Of a stretch of 33,842 nt of DNA, positions 23,425 through 31,666 are shown in pieces. The notes beneath the pieces were generated by a model that saw nothing but the letters and a program-made list of their open reading frames with translations, did not search any database and was not told where the DNA came from. The stretch is from Deltaproteobacteria bacterium. Lineage in GTDB: Bacteria; Myxococcota_A; Polyangia; DRWM01; JAAZOP01. A program made the position numbers and the translations under genes. The first letter of the stretch is position 1. Each line of letters starts with the position of its first letter. The stretch lies in contig JACRCX010000079.1 in assembly GCA_016218815.1 (NCBI GenBank), forward strand, positions 1-33,842, given 5' to 3'.

Positions 23425-25117
23425 TCGAGCGCAGACACTCGTCGCCCAGCCGCGTCGCCGCACCGAGGACTTCGGCCAGGGCCGCTGCCGTCGCCGGCGA
23501 GGCCGCGCAGGCGGTGCCGAGCATCGACTCGAGTTCGTCGGCCGCCTGTTCCAGCCAGCGGCTCCACGCGCAGGCCGCCTCCGCCCCGGGCGTCAACATG
23601 GCGAGGATGTCCACACGGGCTGCCCAGGGCGCCGCGGCGGCTCGCGCGACCGTGGCGCCGTCCTCCCAGCCGAGCGACGCGATCACCGATGCGCAGCCTC
23701 GCCCCACCTCGGCCAGGTCGTCCTGGGAGACGACCGACGGCCCGATCCGGTCCAGGCTGGTGTGGTAGGTCGGATCGGGGAACCTCCAGACGAGCGCGGA
23801 GGGGATCCCTGCGGCGAGGAACGGCACGTGGTCCGAGCCGCCCTCGAAGGGGTGGCTCTCCCACCCCCCACCCGCTTCGCGGAGCAGCACGACCAGCACG
23901 TCGGCCAGCAGGCTCGGCTCCGCCCGGGACCACGTTGCTTCGCCCGAGTCTCCGCCGGCCAGCCAGCCCGAGCCGGGTCCGATGTCCGCGCGCCAGCGCT
24001 GCGACGGGTCCGGGGCGCGCTCGACGAGCGCCCGCGTGGGGTGCCGGGAAGACTCCGGTCCGCGGGGGCGGCCGACCTGGTCGAGGGCGACGGCCCAGCC
24101 GAGCGTGTCCCGCAGCCGGTCCGCGGCCTCCTCGGCATGATCAATCTCCGGACCGACGACGAAGTGGAACGAGCGGTTCGGGGCCGGCGCGCCGCCCTCG
24201 TGGATCCCGCGACCGAACAGCTCCGCCAGGGCCGCGGCGACCGCGACGCCCGAGGCGTTGTCCTCGGCGCCGGGCTCGTCCAGGTGCGCGGCGAAGAGGA
24301 TGCCGGGCAGGGGTCCGCCGCGGATCTCCGCGTGGAGCATCTCGACCGGGCCCCGCTCGCGGAGCACGGACGCCCCGACGCGCAGCACCACCGGCTCACC
24401 CTTGTGGAGCAACTCGCGCAGCCGGCGCTCGGTCGACCGGGACAGGCGCAGGGCCACCGGTCCCCAGTCGCCCGCGGCGACGTTCCCGAACGGGATCGCC
24501 TCGTCGTCGGACACGCGCCCTTCGAGCCGCGCGTCGGCGGCGAAGAGCGCGACGGCGGCGCCCGCGTCGGCGAGGCGACGGTACTCGCCCTCGGGCATCC
24601 CGTCGGCCAGCACCGCACAACCCTTCGGGTCGGCCTCACCGTCCTCGACCAGGTCGACCTCGAGCGGCCCGGAGGTGCCGGGCGAGCCGATGAGCAGCAT
24701 CGTGCGCTGCCGGTCGTCGGCGGGGGAGAACGACTGGAGCAGTTCGGGCTCGGGTGCGACCACCTCGAGCGACGCCGACAGGGGTTCCCAGGTCGTGGCG
24801 TCTTCGTCGAGGGTCCAGCGCTCGAGGAGCAGGCGGTCGTCGGTGCCGAACCCGGCGCCGCGCAGGCGCGACTCGAGCTCGTCGAGGGACTCGCGATACG
24901 GCGCGTTGCCCGGTTCGCGGAAACGTCGATCAAGGAAGTCGACGAGCTCGAGGGCGCGGCCGGCATCGATGTCGGCGGCGAACCACCGGCTCGCCTCGCC
25001 GGCGGGGCGCACGACGACCTCGGCGGGCGGCGGGGGCACGTTGGGCGGCGGGCAGGCGCAGAGCAGGGCCAGCGGCAGGGCGAGAAGGGCCGGGCGGGCG
25101 CGCGGGAGCCTGGTCAC
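23381..25117 (-). CDS. M28-like peptidase lipoprotein
   Basis: 578 residues from GTG 25117. The signal peptide LALPLALLCAC gives a lipobox Cys. Residues about 60-250 form an N-terminal domain with a PA-like insertion. The M28 metal site is recognisable: H278 (FAAHLDEPG), bridging D286 (AEDNASG), Glu in VVGPEID, Asp in ALDQVG and late His in PTYHTSLD. The usual adjacent Glu pair (GEE) is changed to PEI, as in some DUF4910-like relatives, so activity is likely but not certain. It lies eight bases after the GGDEF gene and is the last gene of the minus-strand operon. No clear ribosome binding site precedes it, consistent with coupling. Confidence 0.85.
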   Translation of the reverse strand: MTRLPRARPALLALPLALLCACPPPNVPPPPAEVVVRPAGEASRWFAADIDAGRALELVDFLDRRFREPGNAPYRESLDELESRLRGAGFGTDDRLLLERWTLDEDATTWEPLSASLEVVAPEPELLQSFSPADDRQRTMLLIGSPGTSGPLEVDLVEDGEADPKGCAVLADGMPEGEYRRLADAGAAVALFAADARLEGRVSDDEAIPFGNVAAGDWGPVALRLSRSTERRLRELLHKGEPVVLRVGASVLRERGPVEMLHAEIRGGPLPGILFAAHLDEPGAEDNASGVAVAAALAELFGRGIHEGGAPAPNRSFHFVVGPEIDHAEEAADRLRDTLGWAVALDQVGRPRGPESSRHPTRALVERAPDPSQRWRADIGPGSGWLAGGDSGEATWSRAEPSLLADVLVVLLREAGGGWESHPFEGGSDHVPFLAAGIPSALVWRFPDPTYHTSLDRIGPSVVSQDDLAEVGRGCASVIASLGWEDGATVARAAAAPWAARVDILAMLTPGAEAACAWSRWLEQAADELESMLGTACAASPATAAALAEVLGAATRLGDECLRSTIGSGRGGRRGGGA

Positions 25118-25124
25118 GGGGGGG

Positions 25125-25904
25125 TCAGGATTCCTCGTCGACCACGAGGTTCCGGCCGCCGCGCTTGGCCTGATAGAGGCAGTCGTCCGCGCGCAGGAGC
25201 AGGGCCTCGGGCTCCGGATCGCCTTCCTCCGAGCAGGCGACGCCGAAGCTGGAGGTGACGAGGATCGGGCGGCCCTTGTGTTCGAAGACCGCGTTTTCCA
25301 GCCCCTTGCGCAGGCGCTCGGCCACCCGCCGCGCCGACTGGAGGTCGGCCTCGGGCAGGACGATGGCGAAGGAGTCGCCGCCGTAGCGGCCGATGACGTC
25401 GCTGGTGCGGGCGGTCTTGCGGAACGACTGGGCGACCAGGCGCAGGATGCGATCGCCCACCTCGGTGCCGTAGCCGTCGTTGATCGCCTTGAACTGGTCG
25501 ATGTCGGCCATGATGATGGAGAGGCAGCGGCCATAGCGCCGGGAGCGCTGCCACTCGCGGCGGAAGCCGTCGAGGAACGCGCGGCGGTTGGCGGCGCCGC
25601 TGACCGGATCGGCGGAGGCGACCAGATCGACCTGCGCCCGCAGCTCGGCCACCTCGACGCGCAGCCGCTGCACCTCGGCGCGCAGGCGCTCGTTCATCGA
25701 GTCCAGCTCGGCGCGGCGCGACTCGACGTCCAGGAGGGCCGAGCGCAGGGTGTTCTGGTCGTCGGGCAGCACGATGGATTCCAGGGCGGCGGGGGCGCGA
25801 TGAGCGCCGCCGTTCCCGCCCCCGGCGGCGGCCGGTTCGGCGGGCTTATGCTGCCTGGAAACGGTAGCGGTCGCGGCCTTCGGCTTCCTTTGCTGCTTTG
25901 CCAC
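25125..25904 (-). CDS. GGDEF-domain protein with GGDSF active site
   Basis: 259 residues from GTG 25904, which has GGGAGG seven bases upstream. Residues 1-45 are basic and low-complexity; 52-95 form a coiled coil (heptads of Leu/Val with Arg/Glu); the GGDEF domain covers about 97-259. The metal/GTP-binding DIDQFKAIND (134-143) and the RxxD inhibitory site R166-D169, five residues before the signature, are intact. The signature reads GGDSF (175-179): the Glu that normally helps activate the 3'-OH is Ser. The protein may be a weak diguanylate cyclase or a c-di-GMP or GTP sensor. No sensor or membrane domain is present, so dimerisation via the coiled coil may control it. It follows the GT51 gene by 26 bases. 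Confidence 0.9.
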   Translation of the reverse strand: MAKQQRKPKAATATVSRQHKPAEPAAAGGGNGGAHRAPAALESIVLPDDQNTLRSALLDVESRRAELDSMNERLRAEVQRLRVEVAELRAQVDLVASADPVSGAANRRAFLDGFRREWQRSRRYGRCLSIIMADIDQFKAINDGYGTEVGDRILRLVAQSFRKTARTSDVIGRYGGDSFAIVLPEADLQSARRVAERLRKGLENAVFEHKGRPILVTSSFGVACSEEGDPEPEALLLRADDCLYQAKRGGRNLVVDEES

Positions 25905-25930
25905 GGGTTCGCCTCCCGAGACGGAGGCTA

Positions 25931-28900
25931 TCACAGGTCGGGCGTGCCCGGAACTCCCAGGTCGGCATCCTCCCCGTAGACCTCCTCGGCGATGGAGAGC
26001 ATCTCCTCCTGCTCCGGCGAGAGGAGGATCTCCTCGCTGCCGGGAGGGATGTCTCCGTAGCGCGGGGGAGGGGGCGGCTGGCCGGGGTACCAGAAGACGA
26101 GCTGGTCGTGGATCGCCGCCTGGTACTCGGCCTCGCTCAGCTCGCCGCGGGAGGCCATGATGCCGAGCAGCCGGTCGAGGCGCGCGCGCCAGCGCGAAGA
26201 GATGCCGCCCTGCCGGTACATGCCGTAGCGGGAGATCGGGTCGGGCAGGAGCTTGGCCAGGTAGATCGCCTCGAGCGGGGAGAGATCGGCGGGAGCGCGG
26301 CCGAAGAACTCCCGCGCGGCGGGCCCGATGCCGTAGATGCGCGGGCCGTACTCGATGACGTTCAGGTACAGCTCCATGATCTGGTTCTTGTCCAGGGCCT
26401 GGTCGAGCCACCAGGTGAGGATCACCTCCTGGACCTTGCGTGCCAGGGTCTTCTCGCGGTCGAGGAAGACGTTCTTGACGACCTGCATGTCGATCGTGGA
26501 CCCGCCGGCGGCGAAGCGCCCCTCGCGCAGGTCGCGTACGATCGCGGCCCGCAGGTCGGAGATGGAGACGCCGGAGTGGCGGAAGAAGCCCGCATCCTCG
26601 GTCGTGATCACCGCGGAGACCATGTAGGGCGAGATGTCGCCCAGGGGGACCCAGTCGGGCGAGCCGGGGCCGGTGAGCACGGTCTCGGTGCGCCCATCGG
26701 GCAGGACGATTTCGTGGCGGAAAGTGCCGCGGAGCCGGTCCATCTGGATCGAGCGATCGGCGGCGGTGACGCGGCAGCGGCTGGTCGCGTCCAGCTCGAA
26801 GATCGTCGAGCGCAGGTCGGCGAAGTCGACGTCGAAAGCGACGGTGAAGTCGGCGCTGCCGCCGAACTCCAGCCCGGGAAGGTCGGAACGCAGCGGCACG
26901 GGGAGCGCGTCGAGCAGGTCCTGGCACCGGGTGCGCGCACCGGCGAACGCGACCCGGAAGGCAGGGACGCCGTCGTGCAGCGCCAGCGCCGCGTTGATCG
27001 CCATCTCGACCGCGCCGATCCTCGCCCTTCCCTGCTCCAGCGCGGCCGTTCCCGCGCGCAGGTCGACCACGAACTGCCCGGACAGGTCGAACGCGATGCC
27101 GCTGACCGGCTCGCGCGCGATGCGCGGCGAGTCGACCGTCAGTCCACGGACGCCGAGCGAGCCCGTGGCCCCCCACTGCCCTTCGTTCGCTCCCGGCGCG
27201 ACGTCGAGCGCCACCTCGAGCCCCGGAGCGCCGAACGCGACCAGCGGCATGCCCCGGCGGTCCACGCGCAGGCCGTCGGCAAGGAAGCGGCCGTGAAGCG
27301 ACATCGAGCGCGCCTGCGGGTCGACCCAGGTCCCGGCGTCCATGGCGCCGGCGAGCAGCACGGGCAGCTCCACCTCGCTCCCCGGCTCCCGCTCGCGCAG
27401 TCCCTCGAGCTGGAAGCTGCCCTCGACCCCGATGCGGCCGCCGCCCAGGCGGTCCAGCGTGACGTCCGCCCGCGCCTCGGGCCGCTCGACGTCCAGCAGG
27501 GGACCACCCAGCACCCGGACGCGCCGCGAGAGGACCGCGTCGAGCCCCGCGACCAGTCGGCTGCCGTCCAGGCCGGCGGCGATGCGCGTCTCCGGGTCGA
27601 TGCGCAACGCTAGCTCGGACACGTCCGCCTTCCCGTCGGGGCCGTCAAGCGTCACCGAGGTCAACCCGATGCTGCCGGCGAGGCCCACGCGGCTTCCCTC
27701 GACCGGCCCGACCTGCAGCTCGAACGGCGACCGCTCGGGCCCTGTCGCCACGCGCCATCCCGCGACGGACAGCCCGACGGCGGGGACCGGCATCAGGCCG
27801 GCGACGCGCACCGAGGATTCCCCGGACCGGTAGCCGAACTCGAAGCGCGCCGGCTCGCCCGAGGCCGCCGGCAGCTCATGCCCGGGCCAGAGGCGACGGA
27901 CGAGCGCGTCGAGCGACGTCGCCTCGACCTCGAACTCCCCCGATGTACCGAGCGCCGTGCGCTCGGCCCAGCCCGCCCAGCCGTGCTCCCGCGGCCCGCC
28001 GTCGGCCTGCGCCTCGAACCGGATGCGCGCGCCGCACCGCTCGACGAGGGCCGAGCCGTCCACGTCCGAGCTGCGCAGCACATCCTGGCCCAGCCGGGGG
28101 TCGCTGACGGTCACGCCGGCGTCCTCGAACCGGATCGAGCCCTCGAACGGTACGTCGCACGCGACGGTCGCCGTCGCGCCGCGCGTGGACTTCGGCGTGG
28201 CGGAACCCGCGGGTGGGCCCGGAGCGGCGCGCGCGATGCGCGCCATCCGGCGCAAAACGTCGAGCGCGCGGAGCGGGGGGGCCTCGCGGAGCGCGCGGCC
28301 GGCCGGGCGTTCCCAGCGCACCGACCCGCCGATCACGGCGGCGTCTTCCAGGCGCACCTCGCCGCCTTGCAATGCCGCCGTCGCGCGGGACGACGCCGCC
28401 CGTGCCACTTCGACGCCGTCCGCCCCGAGGGACATCTCGCCGCCGACGAGCCGCAGCCTGCGGTCGCCGCCGAAGCGCAGGTCCGGGATGGACGCCGCGA
28501 AGCTCAGCTCGTCGCCGAACGCGAACCGCACATCGAGATCGCGCACGACGACCTGGGGCGTCGAGCCGCTGCCGCCCCCGGCCAGCCGCCGCCCGCCCCG
28601 GAAGGCCTGGCGGGCGATGCGCACGACTTCCGCCCAGTCGGCGTCGCCCCGGACGCGGATGTCGACTTCCGGGTGGCGGACCTCGAGTCGGCGCAGGCCG
28701 AGCCGGCCGCGGAACAGGGCCCACAGGTCGACGTCGGCCTCGAGCGCTTCCAGGTGTCCGAGCGGCAAACCGGTCTCTCCGGAGCGAACGCGGACGTCCT
28801 CGAACCGCACGTAGCCGAAGCCGGCATCGATGTCCGCCGCCTCGATGGTCACGCCGAATCGCGCCTCCAGCCGTTGCAGCACGTAGGCGCGAACGAAGTA

Positions 28901-29056
28901 CGGCAGCGCGAGCCAGGCGGCGACGACGAGGACGAGGAGGGAGCCGAGCGGAATCCCCACGTACAGGGCGACACGGCGCCGGCGGCGGGTCCACCATCGG
29001 GCCCGCGGGTATCGCTCCTGCGGAACCCAGGAGGGGCCGGTGGCCACCGGCTCCAA
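25931..29056 (-). CDS. AsmA-like / GT51 peptidoglycan glycosyltransferase fusion
   Basis: 1041 residues. A basic N-terminus (WWTRRRRRVALY) is followed by one membrane segment (about 29-50) and an AsmA-like start (LEARFGVTIEAADIDAGFG...FEDVRV). Residues about 80-770 are long beta-rich periplasmic sequence typical of AsmA/DUF3971-like proteins. The C-terminus (about 795-1000) is a GT51 transglycosylase: catalytic Glu E820 in TTEDAGFFRHSG, GGSTIDMQVVKN (851-862), second Glu in ARKVQEVIL, and KNQIMELYLNVIEYG...YGIGPAAREFFG. It should polymerise lipid II glycan strands. No transpeptidase domain follows. The start is TTG 29056 with GGAG eight bases upstream; GTG 29047 is an alternative. It begins three bases after the DUF2914 gene stop. 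Confidence 0.9.
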   Translation of the reverse strand: MEPVATGPSWVPQERYPRARWWTRRRRRVALYVGIPLGSLLVLVVAAWLALPYFVRAYVLQRLEARFGVTIEAADIDAGFGYVRFEDVRVRSGETGLPLGHLEALEADVDLWALFRGRLGLRRLEVRHPEVDIRVRGDADWAEVVRIARQAFRGGRRLAGGGSGSTPQVVVRDLDVRFAFGDELSFAASIPDLRFGGDRRLRLVGGEMSLGADGVEVARAASSRATAALQGGEVRLEDAAVIGGSVRWERPAGRALREAPPLRALDVLRRMARIARAAPGPPAGSATPKSTRGATATVACDVPFEGSIRFEDAGVTVSDPRLGQDVLRSSDVDGSALVERCGARIRFEAQADGGPREHGWAGWAERTALGTSGEFEVEATSLDALVRRLWPGHELPAASGEPARFEFGYRSGESSVRVAGLMPVPAVGLSVAGWRVATGPERSPFELQVGPVEGSRVGLAGSIGLTSVTLDGPDGKADVSELALRIDPETRIAAGLDGSRLVAGLDAVLSRRVRVLGGPLLDVERPEARADVTLDRLGGGRIGVEGSFQLEGLREREPGSEVELPVLLAGAMDAGTWVDPQARSMSLHGRFLADGLRVDRRGMPLVAFGAPGLEVALDVAPGANEGQWGATGSLGVRGLTVDSPRIAREPVSGIAFDLSGQFVVDLRAGTAALEQGRARIGAVEMAINAALALHDGVPAFRVAFAGARTRCQDLLDALPVPLRSDLPGLEFGGSADFTVAFDVDFADLRSTIFELDATSRCRVTAADRSIQMDRLRGTFRHEIVLPDGRTETVLTGPGSPDWVPLGDISPYMVSAVITTEDAGFFRHSGVSISDLRAAIVRDLREGRFAAGGSTIDMQVVKNVFLDREKTLARKVQEVILTWWLDQALDKNQIMELYLNVIEYGPRIYGIGPAAREFFGRAPADLSPLEAIYLAKLLPDPISRYGMYRQGGISSRWRARLDRLLGIMASRGELSEAEYQAAIHDQLVFWYPGQPPPPPRYGDIPPGSEEILLSPEQEEMLSIAEEVYGEDADLGVPGTPDL

Positions 29057-29059
29057 ACC

Positions 29060-29965
29060 CTACTCCACGACCTCGAACGGCGCGCGCGCCAGCACCCGCC
29101 CCTCGGCGTCGCGGATGACGACCCGGTAGCGGCCCGGCGGCCGCCAGGCCGTTGCCCAGGCCCAGGTGCGATAGCGCGCCCCGGTTCCGATCTTGAGATC
29201 GACCGGCGGCGCTGCGGCGCCGGGACGGTCGACGGCCTCGAAGGTGACCGACACGTTCTGGTCGACCGCGGCCGAATTCACGGCGTCGAGGTAGACCCAG
29301 ACCTGGCCTTCGCGCTCGCGGCGGAACGTCGAGGTCGGCTCGACCGGCTCGCGGTCCTTCACCGCCTTGCACAGCACCACGCGGCGGAACGTGATCTCCC
29401 CGTTGGCGAAGAGCTCCGGCTCGGCGGTCGGCGTGTCGGCCGGGGGAGCGCCCGGCGGCGCCTCGTCCAGCCCGGGCACTTCGACCAGTTCCTCGGGCAC
29501 GCCGGGCTCGCCGGCTGCCGTGGTCGAGCCGTCGGCCGTCGCGGATCCGATCGCGCCTTCCTCTCCCGGCATCCCGGGGACGAGCGCCTCCTCGCCGGGG
29601 AGCGGAGGAGCAGGGGTCCCCACGCCCGCAGTCCCGGCATCGGCGCCGCCCGAAGGCGGCAGCAGCGGCGCCCGCGCGCCCGGCATCGGGGGAGGAGGCT
29701 TGCGGCCGCCCAGCGACGGGTCGGGTGACAGGTCGCCGTCCGCCGCGACCGGCCTCACGGTGATCGAGGACGCGGTGTCCGGCGGCGACGACGTCCCGCC
29801 GCCCCGCTTGCCGGGCGCCTTGGCGCACGCGAAGGCCGCGGCACTGGTGATGGCGATCAGGCAAGAGGCGCCGATGCCGACGAGCGACAGCGGGGCGGAC
29901 GGCGAGGGATGTCGATGCCCGGACCGGGTGGACTTGGCGGCGGACGGCAGGCGTAGAGCGCGCAT
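29060..29965 (-). CDS. DUF2914-domain exported protein, first gene of the operon
   Basis: 301 residues from ATG 29965, which has a strong GGGAGGA site; an in-frame start at 30013 lacks one. A hydrophobic segment LSLVGIGASCLIAITSAAAFAC (about 27-47) is a signal anchor or lipobox. A Pro/Gly/Ala-rich stretch spans about 50-190. The C-terminal 110 residues fit DUF2914: FANGEITFRRVVLCKAVKDREP, then GQVWVYLDAVN, TGARYRTWAWATAW and PGRYRVVIRDAEGRVLARAPFEV. The domain is a small beta-sandwich of unknown role. Gene order puts it with the GT51 enzyme, so a role in the envelope is likely (inference). TTGACG at 30013-30008 could be its -35 but no good -10 is seen. Confidence 0.8.
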   Translation of the reverse strand: MRALRLPSAAKSTRSGHRHPSPSAPLSLVGIGASCLIAITSAAAFACAKAPGKRGGGTSSPPDTASSITVRPVAADGDLSPDPSLGGRKPPPPMPGARAPLLPPSGGADAGTAGVGTPAPPLPGEEALVPGMPGEEGAIGSATADGSTTAAGEPGVPEELVEVPGLDEAPPGAPPADTPTAEPELFANGEITFRRVVLCKAVKDREPVEPTSTFRREREGQVWVYLDAVNSAAVDQNVSVTFEAVDRPGAAAPPVDLKIGTGARYRTWAWATAWRPPGRYRVVIRDAEGRVLARAPFEVVE

Positions 29966-30018
29966 CACGTTCCTCCCACGGCCCTCCTTGCTCCCGCGCG
30001 CGGTCCGCGTCAAGATCC

Positions 30019-30062
30019 GGGAGAGGAGAGGTGGGGAGAGGGGACGGAGAGGGGGAGAGGGA
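30019..30062 (+). repeat. Polypurine tract in a divergent promoter region
   Basis: 44 bases with only two pyrimidines (30032, 30045), mostly GGGAGA/GAGGGG runs, between the divergently transcribed DUF2914 operon and the M28 lipoprotein gene. Such tracts can adopt triplex structure or act as a multi-site Shine-Dalgarno-like leader. Confidence 0.7.
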
Positions 30063-30084
30063 CGGTGCGGGAGGTGGAAGGGCG

Positions 30085-31491
30085 ATGGCGAAGGTGAGGG
30101 GTCGGGCGTGGGCGTGGGCGTGGGCGTGGGCGTGGGCGGCCGTTCCGGCGTGCGGGCCGGGTTCGATGGCGGAGCGCGACGGGGACGCAGCGACGGACGT
30201 CACCGCTGAAGCGGACGCGGATGAGGAGATCGGGGCCGACGCGGACGCGGATGGCGAGACCGAGGCCGAGGCGGAGGCGGCGGGCGAGGACGGCACGACC
30301 GAGGACGCGGGGCGCCGGCCCTACGGGGATCCGTGTACGAACGGGGACGAGTGCGTCGGGCGGTTCTGCATCGACGCATCGCTGGACCCGTCGTTCGTCG
30401 GCGGGTACTGCTCGGCGCTGTTCTGCGACGTGACGTTCCCCGGCGCGTGCGGGACGGAGGCGTTGTGTTTCGACACCGAGGTCTACCCGCCGTTGTGCGC
30501 GAAGACGTGCGAGACCGATGCGGACTGCCGGCCGCCGGACTACGTGTGCGTCGGAACGTGCATCCCGGACGACTTCACCGCACCGCTCGACCGGCCGGGG
30601 ATCCTGACCGGGGCCGAGACGGAGGTGACCGGGTTCCTCGCGGCGGTCGACGACGACCGGATGATGCGGCGCGTGCGGGTGCTGGCGGGCGAGGAGGCGT
30701 GGGACGGCCCGACGGGGCCGGTGACGATCCGGTCGCGTGCGGACGCGCATCCGGACCACGAGCTGGCCGCCGACTACCTGGAGGCGGAGCTGACGGGGCT
30801 GGGGTGGACGGTGGAGCGCCTCGAGTTCGGCGCGGGGTTGACCAACCTGGAGGCCGAGATCCCCGGGACGGATGCGGGGCTGGCGCCGGTGCTGGTGACG
30901 GCGCACTGGGATTCGACGGCGACCGATACGACGGGATGGGATGCGGCGGCGGATGCGGCGCCGGGGGCGGTGGACAACGCGTCGGGCGTCGCTGTGGCGT
31001 TGGAGGTTGCGACGATCCTGGCGGATGCGGGGACGACGCCGCCGGCGCGAACGGTACGCATCGTGTTGTTCGACGCCGAGGAGACGGGGTTGCAGGGCTC
31101 GGAGGACTTCGTCGCGGGTTTGACCGGCGACATCGCCTGTGCGGTGAACACCGACATGATCGGGTGGACGACGGAGCCGACGGCGGGTCGGTTCTGGTAC
31201 GTGTTCGACGAGGGGTCGCGGCCGTGGGCGGAGCTTGGAGTGGAGGCGATCGACCTGTTCGTGCCTGGCGCGCGGCCGCTCACGACGGACTACGGGGACG
31301 CGGGGTATTCGGACAGCGCGTCGTTCTGGGCGGCGGGCCGTTGCGCGGTGGGCGTCAACTGCTGGCCGCGGGAGCTATCGAACCACTCGGTGGACGACAC
31401 GAGCGCGGCGTTCGAGCCGATCTTCCACGACGTCGCGCGCGCCTCGATCGCGGTGGCGGCGGGGTGGATGTACGGCGGGGGTGGGTTGTAG
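30085..31491 (+). CDS. M28-family metallopeptidase lipoprotein with W-A repeat signal peptide
   Basis: 468 residues from ATG 30085 (GGGAGGTGG upstream). The signal peptide's hydrophobic core is five Trp-Ala pairs (residues 9-18), followed by lipobox VPAC (Cys23). An acidic linker (about 28-72) and a Cys-rich module (about 80-170, pattern DPCTNGDECVGRFC...CETDADC) follow. The M28 zinc site is complete: H274 (TAHWDST), D297 (AVDNASG), E332-E333 (DAEETGLQGS), D357 (NTDMIG), H434 (SNHSVDDT). It is a probable surface aminopeptidase. The Cys-rich plus acidic-linker layout is common in Myxococcota-like lipoproteins. The gene is divergent from the DUF2914 operon. Confidence 0.92.
   Translation: MAKVRGRAWAWAWAWAWAAVPACGPGSMAERDGDAATDVTAEADADEEIGADADADGETEAEAEAAGEDGTTEDAGRRPYGDPCTNGDECVGRFCIDASLDPSFVGGYCSALFCDVTFPGACGTEALCFDTEVYPPLCAKTCETDADCRPPDYVCVGTCIPDDFTAPLDRPGILTGAETEVTGFLAAVDDDRMMRRVRVLAGEEAWDGPTGPVTIRSRADAHPDHELAADYLEAELTGLGWTVERLEFGAGLTNLEAEIPGTDAGLAPVLVTAHWDSTATDTTGWDAAADAAPGAVDNASGVAVALEVATILADAGTTPPARTVRIVLFDAEETGLQGSEDFVAGLTGDIACAVNTDMIGWTTEPTAGRFWYVFDEGSRPWAELGVEAIDLFVPGARPLTTDYGDAGYSDSASFWAAGRCAVGVNCWPRELSNHSVDDTSAAFEPIFHDVARASIAVAAGWMYGGGGL
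30109..30138 (+). repeat. In-frame (TGGGCG)5 hexanucleotide repeat
   Basis: Five perfect units encode W9-A18 of the M28 lipoprotein signal peptide. Gain or loss of a unit would stay in frame and change the length of the hydrophobic core by two residues. Confidence 0.95.
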
Positions 31492-31503
31492 GGGTGGGGA
31501 GGC

Positions 31504-31538
31504 GTTTTTCGTTTTTCGTTCTTCGTTTTTCGTTTCCG
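31504..31538 (+). repeat. Intergenic 7-nt repeat array (5 units)
   Basis: Units GTTTTTC, GTTTTTC, GTTCTTC, GTTTTTC and a final GTTTCCG that runs into CCGGA, starting 12 bases after the M28 gene stop. It is strikingly AT-rich for this genome. Confidence 0.9.
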
Positions 31539-31666
31539 GACGGGGGCGGGGCGGGCGCGTCGATGCGCTGACGTCTACCCCGAGCGTCCGGACAGCTCCG
31601 CCAACTTGCGGTGCAGGTTCTCACGTGGCTGGTGTTCCTCGCGTTTGGACGCCCGTCGCCCAACCC
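31539..31666. other. Intergenic tail of the toxin-antitoxin island
   Basis: Between the heptamer array and the stop of the Cys-rich gene. Minus-strand frames extend through it, but none has a supported start. I see no terminator hairpin or RNA gene. Confidence 0.4.

Noticed and set aside
16319..31538. Repeat arrays as CRISPR
   Set aside because: Units are contiguous 7- or 8-mers without spacers, and no cas gene is present.
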